64,000 bases of DNA from Alkalibacter sp964582705 (GCA_964582705.1 CAZOTE010000001.1:1-64000), one strand, 5' to 3'. Shown: positions 18,428-27,703, counted from the stretch's first letter. The notes: generated from the sequence alone by a model not told the origin. A program made the numbers and translations.

Positions 18428-19261
18428 ATGGATTATAAGATCGTGGTCGGAAGCAGCTGTGACTTTGACGAAGCCTGGGGGAACAAAATACCCCATTCTA
18501 CAGTGCCTTTCACCATAACCATCGGTGATGAAGATTTAGTTGACGACGAAAGCTTGACTGTGGAGACTATTATAGAAAAAATGAAAAAATCTGTGGGAGC
18601 TATAAAGACTGCCTGTCCCTCGCCAAATCATTTTTTGGAGAAATACAAAGAAGCTGAGAATATCTTTGTGGTCACTATTTCTTCAAACTTAAGCGGCACA
18701 TATAACAGCGCGATAACGGCTAAGGACATGTACGCTGAACAATACGGCGAAAAGTTCATCCACATTTTTGACTCATTAAGCGCCGCTATAGCCGAGACTA
18801 TGATTGCTATAAAAATAACAGAGTTGGCAGACCAAGGCAACTCCCTTTCAGAAATCGTCAGTAAGGTCGAAAGCTACATTGGCGAAATGAAAACCATGTT
18901 CGTGCTTGAAAACCTGGACAACCTTATTAAAAACGGCCGCATGAGCAAGCTTACAGGCATGTTCGCTCAATTCTTGCATATAAAGCCCATATTGGGGGCA
19001 GATGAACACGGCGAGATAAAACTTATCGAAAAAGCCCGGGGCAGTAAAAACGCATTGAAAAAGCTTGTAGACCTCATCGGATCAGAAACAGATTTCTCGA
19101 ACAAAAGGCTTGGAATAGTTCACTGCAACGCACTCGAAAAAGCCCAGTCCGTAAAGGAAATGATCATGGAAAGGTATAATTTCATGGATGTCGTCTTAAC
19201 TGAAGCCAACGGTTTAAGCGCAGTATATATGGATGACGGCGGAATCGTCATCTCCTATTAA
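18428..19261 (+). CDS. DegV family protein (fatty-acid-binding FakB type)
   Basis: About 277 residues. DegV proteins bind a fatty acid and, as FakB, present it to the kinase FakA for incorporation into phospholipid. Seen: VGSSCDFDE at the N-terminus, VTISSNLSGTYNSAITA (the fatty acid carboxylate-binding segment), FVLENLDNLIKNGRMSKLTG and IKPILGADEHGEI. The ATG at 18428 has GGAGGTG 6 bases upstream; an earlier in-frame codon at 18389 lacks a site. It is convergent with a second, distant DegV gene. No FakA gene is in the window. Confidence 0.92.
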   Translation: MDYKIVVGSSCDFDEAWGNKIPHSTVPFTITIGDEDLVDDESLTVETIIEKMKKSVGAIKTACPSPNHFLEKYKEAENIFVVTISSNLSGTYNSAITAKDMYAEQYGEKFIHIFDSLSAAIAETMIAIKITELADQGNSLSEIVSKVESYIGEMKTMFVLENLDNLIKNGRMSKLTGMFAQFLHIKPILGADEHGEIKLIEKARGSKNALKKLVDLIGSETDFSNKRLGIVHCNALEKAQSVKEMIMERYNFMDVVLTEANGLSAVYMDDGGIVISY

Positions 19262-19302
19262 AAATAGCATGCCGGCATATCATATAGTCGGCATGCTATT
19301 TT
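19261..19302. terminator. bidirectional terminator between the two DegV genes
   Basis: A 14-bp perfect stem (19261-19274 with 19289-19302, core AGCATGCCG) with T tracts on both strands. Both stop codons touch the hairpin. Confidence 0.92.
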
Positions 19303-20159
19303 TATTTTGTTTTAAAGAAGAATACGCATAGGGTGCCCGGTCCCGTATGGGCGCCTATTGCCGCACCCATCATACTGATTATGAAGTCTTTTGTTCCGAA
19401 TCTTTCCTTAATCATCTCCACCAGCTTTTCAGCACTTTCTTGGTCGTCGCCGTGGCTTATTCCAATCGTCTGACTATCAAGGTCATCTGCTTTATCTTCC
19501 ATAAGCTCTAATATTTTGCCAAAGAGCTTTTTTCTGCCCCTGACCTTGTCCAGCTGCTCAAGTCTTCCATCTTCGTTCACTCTCAGTACGGGCTGTATGT
19601 TTAGCATATTTCCCACAACCGCAGCTCCTTTACTGAGTCTTCCACCTCGATAAAGGTAGTTTAGATCTTCCACCGTAAATATATGTTCTATTTTTGCAAC
19701 GTCTGACTCAACACACTTGATTAAATCTTCAAAGGACATACCGTTGTTTTTTCCATCGACTGCTTTTTTTACGATCAAACCCAGTCCGTTTACTGCAGCC
19801 TTGGTATCGATTATTTGAATTTTTGCATTTGGATATTTTTCTTTTACTGTGTTTGCCGCTATCAGAGCTGCGTTGTAAGTTCCCGAAAGACCTGATGAAA
19901 AGCTCAAGTGAAGTATTTCATCACCTGATTGCACATATTTTTCAAATATATTTTCAAAATCCTTTATTGTTATTTGAGCTGTCTTATAAACTTTTCCATC
20001 TCTCATACCCTGATAAATTTCTTCTGGGGCGATGTCAATTCCATCTTTAAAATCCTTGCCATCTAAACTTATGTAGATTGGGATTACTTCAACTTCCTGG
20101 GTCTTTAAATACTCTCTTGACAAATCGCAAGCACTGTCAGTAATAAGTTTTATACCCAT
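19302..20159 (-). CDS. DegV family protein (second copy)
   Basis: 285 residues. Same fold and presumed fatty-acid-binding role as its convergent neighbour: TDSACDLSREYLK at the N-terminus, LSFSSGLSGTYNAALIA, TVEDLNYLYRGGRLSKGAAVVG and GPGTLCVFFF at the C-terminus. The two copies are clearly different subfamilies, which in FakB proteins usually means different fatty acid preference. Start ATG at 20159 behind AAGGAGGG. It is the last gene of the uvrC-to-degV minus-strand run. Confidence 0.92.
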   Translation of the reverse strand: MGIKLITDSACDLSREYLKTQEVEVIPIYISLDGKDFKDGIDIAPEEIYQGMRDGKVYKTAQITIKDFENIFEKYVQSGDEILHLSFSSGLSGTYNAALIAANTVKEKYPNAKIQIIDTKAAVNGLGLIVKKAVDGKNNGMSFEDLIKCVESDVAKIEHIFTVEDLNYLYRGGRLSKGAAVVGNMLNIQPVLRVNEDGRLEQLDKVRGRKKLFGKILELMEDKADDLDSQTIGISHGDDQESAEKLVEMIKERFGTKDFIISMMGAAIGAHTGPGTLCVFFFKTK

Positions 20160-20170
20160 GATTGCCCTCC

Positions 20171-20692
20171 TTAGATTTTTTCCGGTTCCGGATAGCTCTC
20201 TCCAAAGGTTTCAACTGTCATTTCCTCTATCACTACAGGCTCGACAGGTCTGTCCTGGCGTCCGGTCCTGGTATTCGCAATAGCATCAACCTCTTCCAAT
20301 CCTTCTATCACTTTTCCAAAGGCAGCGTACTGGCCGTCGAGATGGGGTGAATTTTTGTGCATTATGAAAAACTGTGATCCTGCTGAATCCGGCTGCATAG
20401 ATCTCGCCATGGAAAGCACTCCTCTGTCATGTTTCAAATCATTTTGAACGCCATTTCCTGAAAACTCACCTTTTATTCCGTAACCTGGACCGCCTGTTCC
20501 CGTACCTTGTGGGCATCCTCCCTGAATCATGAAGTTCTTTATTACCCTGTGAAAAATAAGTCCATCGTAATACTTGCTGCTGACGAGGCTCACGAAGTTG
20601 TTTACAGTATTTGGTGCCTTGTCTGGATAAAGCTCTGCTTTGATAGTGTTTCCATTTGCCATTTTAATCGTTACTATAGGGTTTTTTGCCAT
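20171..20692 (-). CDS. cyclophilin-type peptidyl-prolyl cis-trans isomerase
   Basis: About 173 residues. Cytoplasmic prolyl isomerase of the cyclophilin A class with FHRVIKNFMIQGG (the catalytic Arg), GTGGPGYGIKGEF, LSMARSMQPDSAGSQFFIM and LDGQYAAFGKVIEG. No signal peptide. The ATG at 20692 follows AGGAG with 7-base spacing; the ATG at 20698 would sit on top of the ribosome site. It is within the minus-strand run between the PHP phosphatase and degV. Confidence 0.95.
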   Translation of the reverse strand: MAKNPIVTIKMANGNTIKAELYPDKAPNTVNNFVSLVSSKYYDGLIFHRVIKNFMIQGGCPQGTGTGGPGYGIKGEFSGNGVQNDLKHDRGVLSMARSMQPDSAGSQFFIMHKNSPHLDGQYAAFGKVIEGLEEVDAIANTRTGRQDRPVEPVVIEEMTVETFGESYPEPEKI

Positions 20693-20706
20693 TTTCATTC
20701 TCCTTT

Positions 20707-21462
20707 TTATCTGTGATCTCTTATATTTATCCGCGGGTCCAAGAAAAGTTTTTTACCCTTGGATTCTAAATACCTTACAAGCTTGTCCACATGTGTGTTT
20801 ATTATCAAATCTTCAGGGAAGTCTATCTCTTCAAGCATCGTCTTGGCGACACCGAACTCTCCAACGTCGTATGCAATATGAGCATCGCTTCCCAATGTTA
20901 TCATCATGTCCCTTTTCATGCACTCCTCCGCGACCATCCTGCAGTTGCTATAGCTTCCTTTTCTTGAGTGAACAAAAGAACTGTTATTGATTTCGATAAT
21001 TGTATTTGTGTCCTTCGCAGCTTTAAGTGCCTCCTGATAGTCTACCTCGTAAATCGGGTTTCCTATATGGACGATCACATCGACATACTCCTTCTCCATG
21101 GTCTTTATAAGAGCCCTTGTATTTTCTTTTTTGCTTCCAGGTGCCAAGCACATGCTGTGTAGCCCCGCCAAAATGATCTCCATTCGATCCCTGTATTTCT
21201 CAGGTATATCCAAGTTTCCATCGAAGTCCATTATGTTCGCTTCAATGCCTTTTAATATCTTTACCCCATCTATTTGGGGCGGCACGACTTTAATGTTTGC
21301 AAAGTAGTATAGATGTGGACCTCCGGGAAGCTCTATTCCATGCTCTGTTATACATATCAACTCAAGTCCTTTTTCTTTTGCAGCTGCGGCGTTTTCGTTT
21401 ATGGTGCTGTAAGCATGGTTGCATGCCACCGTATGGACATGTGTGTCGATAACTGTTTTCAA
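20707..21462 (-). CDS. PHP-domain phosphatase (YcdX type)
   Basis: 251 residues of the polymerase-and-histidinol-phosphatase fold, a trinuclear metal phosphoesterase. Metal ligands are visible: DTHVHTVAC (HxH), CITEHGI, GIEANIMD, GLHS, VHIGNP and a C-terminal LGSDAHIAYDVG (DxH). The closest named relative is the YcdX phosphatase; the natural substrate is not known. Translation starts at TTG (21462) behind AGGAGG with 8-base spacing. It sits 12 bases after hprK, in the same transcript. Confidence 0.88.
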   Translation of the reverse strand: MKTVIDTHVHTVACNHAYSTINENAAAAKEKGLELICITEHGIELPGGPHLYYFANIKVVPPQIDGVKILKGIEANIMDFDGNLDIPEKYRDRMEIILAGLHSMCLAPGSKKENTRALIKTMEKEYVDVIVHIGNPIYEVDYQEALKAAKDTNTIIEINNSSFVHSRKGSYSNCRMVAEECMKRDMMITLGSDAHIAYDVGEFGVAKTMLEEIDFPEDLIINTHVDKLVRYLESKGKKLFLDPRINIRDHR

Positions 21463-21474
21463 TCCATCAGCCTC

Positions 21475-22413
21475 CTATTCATCATTGCCTTTATTTTCTT
21501 TTTTTTCGTTGTTTATCATAATTCTATCACAAAATTCCTTGGCTGAGTTGATTCCCATATATTTTAACCTATTGTTTCTTGCTGCCGTTTCCAATATTAT
21601 TGCCAGATTTCGCCCCGTTGTAACAGGTATGACTACTTTGGGCACGTCAATTCCCAATATATTCAGATACTCTTCATCTACTCCTAGGCGGTCATAATAT
21701 TTTTCAGGATCCCACTTTTCAAGGTGGGCATTCATGTCTATCTGCATCGCATCCTTGACGGCCCCGATTCCGTACAATGTCCTTATGTCGATTATGCCTA
21801 TTCCTCTAATTTCCATATATTGGCGAAGAATGTCTGGAGAAGTTCCATTAAGCCCATCTCCGATTTTTTTTATCTCTACCACGTCGTCGGTTATAAGCCT
21901 GTGTCCCCTCTTTATAAGCTCAAGGGCTGTTTCGCTCTTGCCTACTCCGCTAGATCCGGTTATTAGCATGCCCACTCCGAAAACCTCTACTAAAACTCCG
22001 TGTATCGATACCATGGGAGCTAAATATGCATCCAGGTAGTTGATGACCTTATTGATGATCTTTGAAGTCTCTCTTCTCGACCTTAGAACCACCTTGTTGT
22101 ATTTTTGGGCCATTTCCATGTAGAAATCATCCACTTCCAAGTCCCAGCATATTATAAGGCAGGGAAAAGTATAGGTAAAAAGCTTCTCCACCTTTTCTCT
22201 TCTCTCTTCATATGACAGATGCTTTAAGTAGCTGTTTTCAACCTTTCCAATGATTTGAACCCTGTCTGAATCAAAATGCTTATAAAAGCCGTACAATTGG
22301 AGTCCTGGCCTGTTTATGCTGCTGCTCGTCAAGTGGATATTTTCATTCCCTCCGTCACAGAGCACCTCCAAATCAAGATCCTTGCAAAATTCTTTCAATG
22401 ATATATCTTTCAT
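21475..22413 (-). CDS. hprK: HPr kinase/phosphorylase
   Basis: Phosphorylates HPr on Ser46 with ATP or PPi and removes the phosphate again, the sensor of carbon catabolite control in Bacillota. 312 residues; P-loop GSSGVGKS at 153-160, followed by ELIKRGHRLITDDVVEI, and the family signature MEIRGIGIIDIRTLYG. The start ATG overlaps the stop of the HAD gene (ATGA), indicating coupling. The uvrC, HAD and PHP neighbours are unrelated in function, so the operon looks like a housekeeping assembly rather than a pathway. Confidence 0.96.
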   Translation of the reverse strand: MKDISLKEFCKDLDLEVLCDGGNENIHLTSSSINRPGLQLYGFYKHFDSDRVQIIGKVENSYLKHLSYEERREKVEKLFTYTFPCLIICWDLEVDDFYMEMAQKYNKVVLRSRRETSKIINKVINYLDAYLAPMVSIHGVLVEVFGVGMLITGSSGVGKSETALELIKRGHRLITDDVVEIKKIGDGLNGTSPDILRQYMEIRGIGIIDIRTLYGIGAVKDAMQIDMNAHLEKWDPEKYYDRLGVDEEYLNILGIDVPKVVIPVTTGRNLAIILETAARNNRLKYMGINSAKEFCDRIMINNEKKENKGNDE

Positions 22414-23216
22414 ATGGAGCCTCCGAATATAAATTTGTCTATAGCATAGGCTACTCCGTCCTCATCGCAGCTTTTGGTTATGTAATCGGCAATTTTCTTT
22501 ATGTCTTCAGGAGCATTTTCCATGGCTACGCCCATTCCAGCGTATTCCAGCATTGATATGTCGTTGTAGGAGTCTCCTATGGCGATGACCTCTTCTCTTT
22601 TTATGTCGTAAACCTCAGATAGCTTTTCAATTGCAATAGCTTTTGATGCCATCCTGTCAACGAATTCAAGAAAGTAAGGTCTCGAAGTATGTACTGAAAC
22701 CGTCTCGCTTTTTAGCCTCTCCATCAACTCCGGCATGAATTTTTTTATTTTATCTTCATCTTCGTACCACAAAAACTTGGTCACTCCCTTTGAAACTTCC
22801 TCCAGAGAATTTACCAGTATCAGCGGAGTATTGGTTATTTCGCTATAGTAGTTGGATTTCTTGTTGTCCTTATTTGAATAAAGCTTATTGTCTGACCATA
22901 TCATCATCGTTATGTCCCAATCCTCGCCTATGGTATAAATCTGGTGAGAATCTGAATTTTCTAGCGTCCGCGAATACAAGACTTCCATAGTATTGGCTTT
23001 CAGTACCATGGAACCGTTGTATGTTATCAAGGGAATGTCTAGTCCTATTTTCTCAACCAGTGGCATTACTCCCTGTATGGGCCTTCCTGTGGAAATGGTA
23101 AATACGACTCCATTATCCACCGCTTTTAGGATTTTGTCCTTAGTTATCTGTGTCAGCTCTCCCTTAGAATTAAGTAACGTTCCATCGATATCAACTGCTA
23201 TGAGCTTGTAGGTCAA
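22410..23216 (-). CDS. Cof-type HAD-IIB family phosphatase
   Basis: 268 residues. Haloacid dehalogenase-like hydrolase with motif I DIDGTLLNS (residues 9-17), motif II STGRP, and motif III/IV region IAIGDSYNDISMLEYAGMGVAMENA. The C2 cap of the Cof class lies between. Such enzymes dephosphorylate small metabolites such as sugar phosphates or flavin nucleotides; the substrate is not predictable here. The start is TTG at 23216, overlapping the uvrC stop by 4 bases with GGAGGA upstream. Confidence 0.92.
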   Translation of the reverse strand: MTYKLIAVDIDGTLLNSKGELTQITKDKILKAVDNGVVFTISTGRPIQGVMPLVEKIGLDIPLITYNGSMVLKANTMEVLYSRTLENSDSHQIYTIGEDWDITMMIWSDNKLYSNKDNKKSNYYSEITNTPLILVNSLEEVSKGVTKFLWYEDEDKIKKFMPELMERLKSETVSVHTSRPYFLEFVDRMASKAIAIEKLSEVYDIKREEVIAIGDSYNDISMLEYAGMGVAMENAPEDIKKIADYITKSCDEDGVAYAIDKFIFGGSI

Positions 23217-25093
23217 TGTGCTTCCTCCTCTTTGTTTTTATCACTGTCCGCATTATTTGGATCCTTTTTAAAATACTGATATATCGACTCAGCTGTTCTG
23301 CTGTCGATTCCCTTAACTTTCTTAAGCTCGTTCAAATCTGCACTTTTTATTTTTTCCAGGCTTCTGAAATGTTCCAATAGAAGCCTTTGACGCTTATATC
23401 CTATCCCCTGTATATTTGACAGTTCTGAAGATTTTAGCCCGTCGCTTCTAAGTTTTCTATGATATTCAACGGCGAATCTGTGTACCTCTTCGGATATTTC
23501 ATTTAAAAAATAGTATATAGGGGTCGCTGGTGGTATCTCTACCACCCCCCTTTCTGTCACAAGCTTTTCAAGCTTGTGCTTGTCATTTTTCACCATGCCG
23601 CAAAGGGTTATCTCTAAATCATACATGTCGACTATCTTCTTCGCCGCATTCAAATGCCCAATCCCTCCATCGAGCAGAATGACTTGGGGGAAGGGCAGAA
23701 AACTTGACTTGTCCACTTTTTTTTCCATTTCCTTCAGCCCTCTTTCGATCCTTCTGAAGATTATTTCTTGAGTGCTTGCAAAGTCATCCTGACCTTCGAC
23801 AGATTTTATCCTGAATCTTCTATATGCTTTTTTGTCCGGCTTGAACCCTTGAAATACAACCATCCCACCAACGGCGTCTTTTCCGCTTATGTTAGAGATA
23901 TCATAAGATTCTATCCTCTGGGGATATTCTGACAAACCCAGATTTTCTACAAGCCATTTTCCGCAAAAGCTTTCAGCTTGTTTTTTATTGAATTTCTTGT
24001 TGAGATGTTCAAACAGCGCGATTTTGGCATTCTCTTCCACCATGGACAAAAGTTTCTTTTTGTCTCCCTTGAGTGGAACAGTTATGCTGACCTTTGACCC
24101 CTTCTTCTCTCTGAGCCAGGCTTCAATAGCCTCCCTGTCTTCTATATCGTGTGGTATTATTATCTCTTTTGGAATCATGGAACGACTGTGGTAAAACTGT
24201 TTTACAAATTGGTTAAAGACGTCTTCTCCAGATGCGTCCAGCTCGATCATATGAGTTTCTCTACCAAGCATTTTCCCATCTCTTATATTAAACACCTGTA
24301 TGCATATATCTTTACCTTGTGCAGTGTAGTTTACAACATCTTGGTCGGAATATATGTCTGAAATTATTTTCTGCTTTTCACCTATTGCTTTTATACCCTG
24401 GATTTGATCTCTAAGCTTTGCAGCTGTTTCAAAGTCCAGTTTAACTGATGCTTCTGCCATATCTATGCTTAGCCTGTCTACGATTTCTTTATCTTTTCCC
24501 TTAAGTATTTCTATGATTTCACCAATGCTTTTCATGTACTCATCCCTATCTACTGTTCCAGTACATACCCCTGGACACCTGTGGATGTAGTAATTTAGGC
24601 AGGGTCTTTGGTTGTTGTTGCCATTGTCAAATCTTTTATTGCATACCTTGAGTTTATACCTATGATGGATGGCTTCCACTGTCTGCTTAACGGCTGAGGC
24701 ACTGGTGTATGGTCCAAAATACCGTCCTCCATCCTTTTTGACATTCCTGGTCATCATAACCCTTGGGTATTGTTCGTTAAGGGTGACCTTGATGTAGGGA
24801 TATGACTTGTCATCTTTCAAGAGTATGTTGTATCTTGGGCGATGCTTCTTTATCAGATTGTACTCAAGGATCAGTGCCTCAATCTCATTATCCGTTACTA
24901 TAATCTCAAAATCTTCTATGTTCCTGACCATCGACAACACTTTAAGGCCATGGGAGCTGTTTTTCTGAAAGTACTGCTTTACTCTGTTCTTCAGATTTTT
25001 TGCCTTGCCCACATATATTATTTGATTTTCTGAGTTCTTCATCAAGTAGACTCCCGGCTTATTCGGCAAGTCTTTTAGTTTTTCGTTGATCAT
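23213..25093 (-). CDS. uvrC: excinuclease ABC subunit C
   Basis: Makes the dual incisions around DNA lesions in nucleotide excision repair. 626 residues: GIY-YIG nuclease domain at the N-terminus (LPNKPGVYLMKNSENQIIYVGKAK), the Cys-rich HRCPGVCTG stretch, the UVR motif that contacts UvrB (VKLDFETAAKLRDQIQGI, about 205-240), an RNase H-like middle with SYDISNISG, and C-terminal helix-hairpin-helix motifs (LSNIQGIGYKRQRLLLEHF, VKGIDSRTAESIYQYF). First gene of the run that ends with degV. Confidence 0.97.
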   Translation of the reverse strand: MINEKLKDLPNKPGVYLMKNSENQIIYVGKAKNLKNRVKQYFQKNSSHGLKVLSMVRNIEDFEIIVTDNEIEALILEYNLIKKHRPRYNILLKDDKSYPYIKVTLNEQYPRVMMTRNVKKDGGRYFGPYTSASAVKQTVEAIHHRYKLKVCNKRFDNGNNNQRPCLNYYIHRCPGVCTGTVDRDEYMKSIGEIIEILKGKDKEIVDRLSIDMAEASVKLDFETAAKLRDQIQGIKAIGEKQKIISDIYSDQDVVNYTAQGKDICIQVFNIRDGKMLGRETHMIELDASGEDVFNQFVKQFYHSRSMIPKEIIIPHDIEDREAIEAWLREKKGSKVSITVPLKGDKKKLLSMVEENAKIALFEHLNKKFNKKQAESFCGKWLVENLGLSEYPQRIESYDISNISGKDAVGGMVVFQGFKPDKKAYRRFRIKSVEGQDDFASTQEIIFRRIERGLKEMEKKVDKSSFLPFPQVILLDGGIGHLNAAKKIVDMYDLEITLCGMVKNDKHKLEKLVTERGVVEIPPATPIYYFLNEISEEVHRFAVEYHRKLRSDGLKSSELSNIQGIGYKRQRLLLEHFRSLEKIKSADLNELKKVKGIDSRTAESIYQYFKKDPNNADSDKNKEEEAH

Positions 25094-25219
25094 GGGAATC
25101 TATCTCCAAAATAATTATTAATATTTTCATATAATAAGTTTTTTTTAAGCATATGATGGTATATATTATAATAACATATAAAATTAATATTAAAAAGTTA
25201 AGATCGCGAGGTGTTAAGC

Positions 25220-25471
25220 ATGAAACTAAAATTTGGCAACGAATCCATAATCGTTTATGATGAAAACTACGAGGTGCATATACAAAAAAAGATTTTTGGA
25301 GGATATACTCTAAAGAAATATGTGCGCGACTCCATATTCGATCTTCTGGAATCTAGAGATATACGCGTAGAAATTTCCCAGGAGGAAGCCATTGACCTTG
25401 GCAAAGAGCTTTTGGACAAGGTTTACAAATCCAAGAATGTACAGATAAATTTCAATCCTCTAACAACATAA
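25220..25471 (+). CDS. hypothetical protein, 83 residues
   Basis: Small soluble protein, mixed charge, with a predicted beta-rich N-terminal half (LKFGNESIIVYDENYEVHI) and helical C-terminal half (EEAIDLGKELLDKVYKS). I do not recognise the family. The ATG at 25220 is preceded by GCGAGGTG at an 6-8 base distance; a GTG at 25211 is also in frame. It is followed at once by a strong terminator and is convergent with the Cys-rich Feo-associated gene. Codon use looks like the neighbours. Confidence 0.7.
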   Translation: MKLKFGNESIIVYDENYEVHIQKKIFGGYTLKKYVRDSIFDLLESRDIRVEISQEEAIDLGKELLDKVYKSKNVQINFNPLTT

Positions 25472-25506
25472 AAGGGAGCCGCACATCACAATGCGGCATC
25501 CCTTTT
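25470..25506. terminator. bidirectional terminator between small gene and feo operon
   Basis: Stem AAAAGGGA...CCGCA pairs with TGCGG...TCCCTTTT (8 bp outer, 5 bp inner). The stop codons of both flanking genes lie in or next to it. Confidence 0.85.
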
Positions 25507-25663
25507 ATTTATTATCCCTTATGTCGTTGCAGCTATCCGTCTCACTGCAGGTTGAACACCCTTGCGAACAGCTGCATTCTCCTTTTTTTACGTTCTTAAC
25601 GCCTCTTGCTATTATATACCCGGTAAGAACCAAAACGGGTATCAATATTATCAAATCACCCAT
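25505..25663 (-). CDS. FeoB-associated Cys-rich membrane protein, 52 residues
   Basis: A very short gene directly after feoB. One N-terminal membrane helix (residues 1-18, LIILIPVLVLTGYIIA) is followed by a basic linker and a cysteine-rich tail with CSCSQGCSTC and a further Cys. This layout matches the FeoB-associated Cys-rich proteins, thought to aid ferrous iron transport in the place of FeoC. AAGGAG overlaps the feoB stop codon and precedes the ATG at 25663 by 8 bases, so translation is coupled to feoB. Role in handing over or sensing iron is inference. Confidence 0.82.
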   Translation of the reverse strand: MGDLIILIPVLVLTGYIIARGVKNVKKGECSCSQGCSTCSETDSCNDIRDNK

Positions 25664-25675
25664 ATTAAAATCTCC

Positions 25676-27685
25676 TTAAAAAAACAAGCTGCCTATCTGA
25701 TATACAGCCATTGCCATCAAGTAAGCCGTACCAGTTTGGTACAAGACGGCAAAACCGGTTTCTTTCCACGAATTAAGCTCCTTTTTCATAACGCTTATAG
25801 CTGCAAAGCACGGGGATGCCAGCAGTATAAAAACCATGAATGAATAAGCGCTAAGGGGAGTGTACAGACCCCTTAATGATGTAACCAGAGCTCCTTCGCC
25901 CACTCCATGAAGCACGCTTAGCGTGCTTATTACAATTTCCTTAGCAGCAAAGCCGGTTATGAATGCAACCGAGGTTATCCAATCTCCAAATCCTAGGGGG
26001 ATAAAAACCGGGGCAATCGCTTTTCCGAATAAAGCCAGAATGCTTAGAGATGGATCTGCCACATGGGAAAATGAAAAATCAAAGGATTGGGCGAACCACA
26101 ATATCACTGAAGCTGCAAATATCACCGTTCCCGCTCGTATCAAAAAGTCCTTCCCTTTATCCCACATGTGTATAGCCACGCTTTTTAGGGCTGGTATCCT
26201 ATAGGGTGGAAGCTCCAACAAAAACCCTGATTCCTCACCTTTGTATCTAAGTTTTGACAAAAGCATCCCGGAGGCCATTGCAATCCCTATGCCCAGGACA
26301 TAAAGGGAAAATACCACCCAGTGAGCGCTTGAAGCAAAAAAGGCACTGGCAAACAAAAGATAAACCGGCATTTTAGCTCCGCAGGAAATGAAAGGCGTCA
26401 AAATTATCGTAAGCTTTCTGTCTCTTTCGTTTTCAAGGGTTCTGGTAGCCATTATCCCAGGCACTGAACACCCTGAGCCAACCAGCATCGGAATAATAGA
26501 TTTTCCGGATAACCCAAACTTCTTAAAAACTCTATCCATCATAAATGCTATCCTAGCCATGTATCCGCTATCTTCGAGAATTGATATAAAGAAAAATAAT
26601 ATCATGATTTGGGGTACAAATACGAGAACAGCTCCCACCCCTCCAATGATTCCGTCAACAACCAGGCTTTCTACCATCTCTGAAGCTCCGATCCAAGCCA
26701 ATCCCGACTCCGCTGCTCCGGTTATGAAGTCTCCAATCAGCCATTCCATAAATCCAATGGTCATATCTCCTAGGCCTGTAATTGTTATATAATAAATCAG
26801 CCACATAATTCCTAAAAAAATCGGTATGGACAATATCCTGTGGGTCAGATACTTATCCAGCTTTTCGGTCAGGGTCTCCCTTTCCAGATTGCCTTCTGTG
26901 TCCTTTATGACTTTTTTTGCAGTTAAACTTAAAAAAGCGTACCTTTGTTTGGCAAGCAAATGTGTGATGTCTTCATTGTATTTTGCTTCGAGTTCTTTTT
27001 TTAATTCTTCACCTTTTTTCAAAAGACCCTCATCGATGTCTTTTAAAGCACTTAATACTTCCTGATCCTTTTCCAAAATCTTTAGAGCCAACCATTTGGC
27101 GTCAATTCCGGATTCTAAATCCGACTTTGATACAGCTTTTGAAATATCGTCGACAGCTTCGGTTATATCTTTAGAAAAATAAGAGAATCTTTCAAATGTG
27201 CTCTTATTGTCTTCATCAACAATATGTTTTATTTTTTTTAACTCGCTTCTGTCATTGGATCCTGTAGAAATGATTTTAGTACCCAATATGTCCCCAAGTT
27301 TTTTAATATCGACATCCATATTTCTTCTTTTCACTTCATCCATCATATTTAATATGATGACCACAGGGACATTCATCTCTAGAATTTGGAGGGTTAGATA
27401 TAGATTTCTTTCGAGATTTGAAGCACTGACTACATTGAGGATTCCATCAGGCTTGTCTTGAACTATGTAATTCATGGCAATTATCTCGTCAATGGAAGAC
27501 GATGACATCGAATATATTCCGGGAAGGTCGACTATGTGAACGCCTGTATTCTTGATGTTTCCTTCCTTTTTTTCAACTGTAACTCCACTCCAGTTTCCAA
27601 CATACTGAGCTGATCCGGTAAGCTCATTGAAAATTGTCGTTTTACCCGAATTTGGGTTTCCTGTCAAAGCATAGGTCGTAACCAT
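25676..27685 (-). CDS. feoB: ferrous iron transporter B
   Basis: GTP-dependent Fe2+ importer of the inner membrane. About 669 residues: N-terminal G domain with G1 GNPNSGKT (residues 9-16), G3 DLPGIYS and G4 NMMDE; then two nucleoside-recognition Gate domains with many membrane helices, including the conserved GSGCSVPGIMATRT and FISCGAKMPVYLLFA segments with cysteines that line the pore. The ATG at 27685 has AGAGGTG 6 bases upstream. It sits between feoA and a Cys-rich partner, under the Fur-type operator before feoA. Confidence 0.96.
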   Translation of the reverse strand: MVTTYALTGNPNSGKTTIFNELTGSAQYVGNWSGVTVEKKEGNIKNTGVHIVDLPGIYSMSSSSIDEIIAMNYIVQDKPDGILNVVSASNLERNLYLTLQILEMNVPVVIILNMMDEVKRRNMDVDIKKLGDILGTKIISTGSNDRSELKKIKHIVDEDNKSTFERFSYFSKDITEAVDDISKAVSKSDLESGIDAKWLALKILEKDQEVLSALKDIDEGLLKKGEELKKELEAKYNEDITHLLAKQRYAFLSLTAKKVIKDTEGNLERETLTEKLDKYLTHRILSIPIFLGIMWLIYYITITGLGDMTIGFMEWLIGDFITGAAESGLAWIGASEMVESLVVDGIIGGVGAVLVFVPQIMILFFFISILEDSGYMARIAFMMDRVFKKFGLSGKSIIPMLVGSGCSVPGIMATRTLENERDRKLTIILTPFISCGAKMPVYLLFASAFFASSAHWVVFSLYVLGIGIAMASGMLLSKLRYKGEESGFLLELPPYRIPALKSVAIHMWDKGKDFLIRAGTVIFAASVILWFAQSFDFSFSHVADPSLSILALFGKAIAPVFIPLGFGDWITSVAFITGFAAKEIVISTLSVLHGVGEGALVTSLRGLYTPLSAYSFMVFILLASPCFAAISVMKKELNSWKETGFAVLYQTGTAYLMAMAVYQIGSLFF

Positions 27686-27703
27686 GCGCATCACCTCTTT
27701 TTG

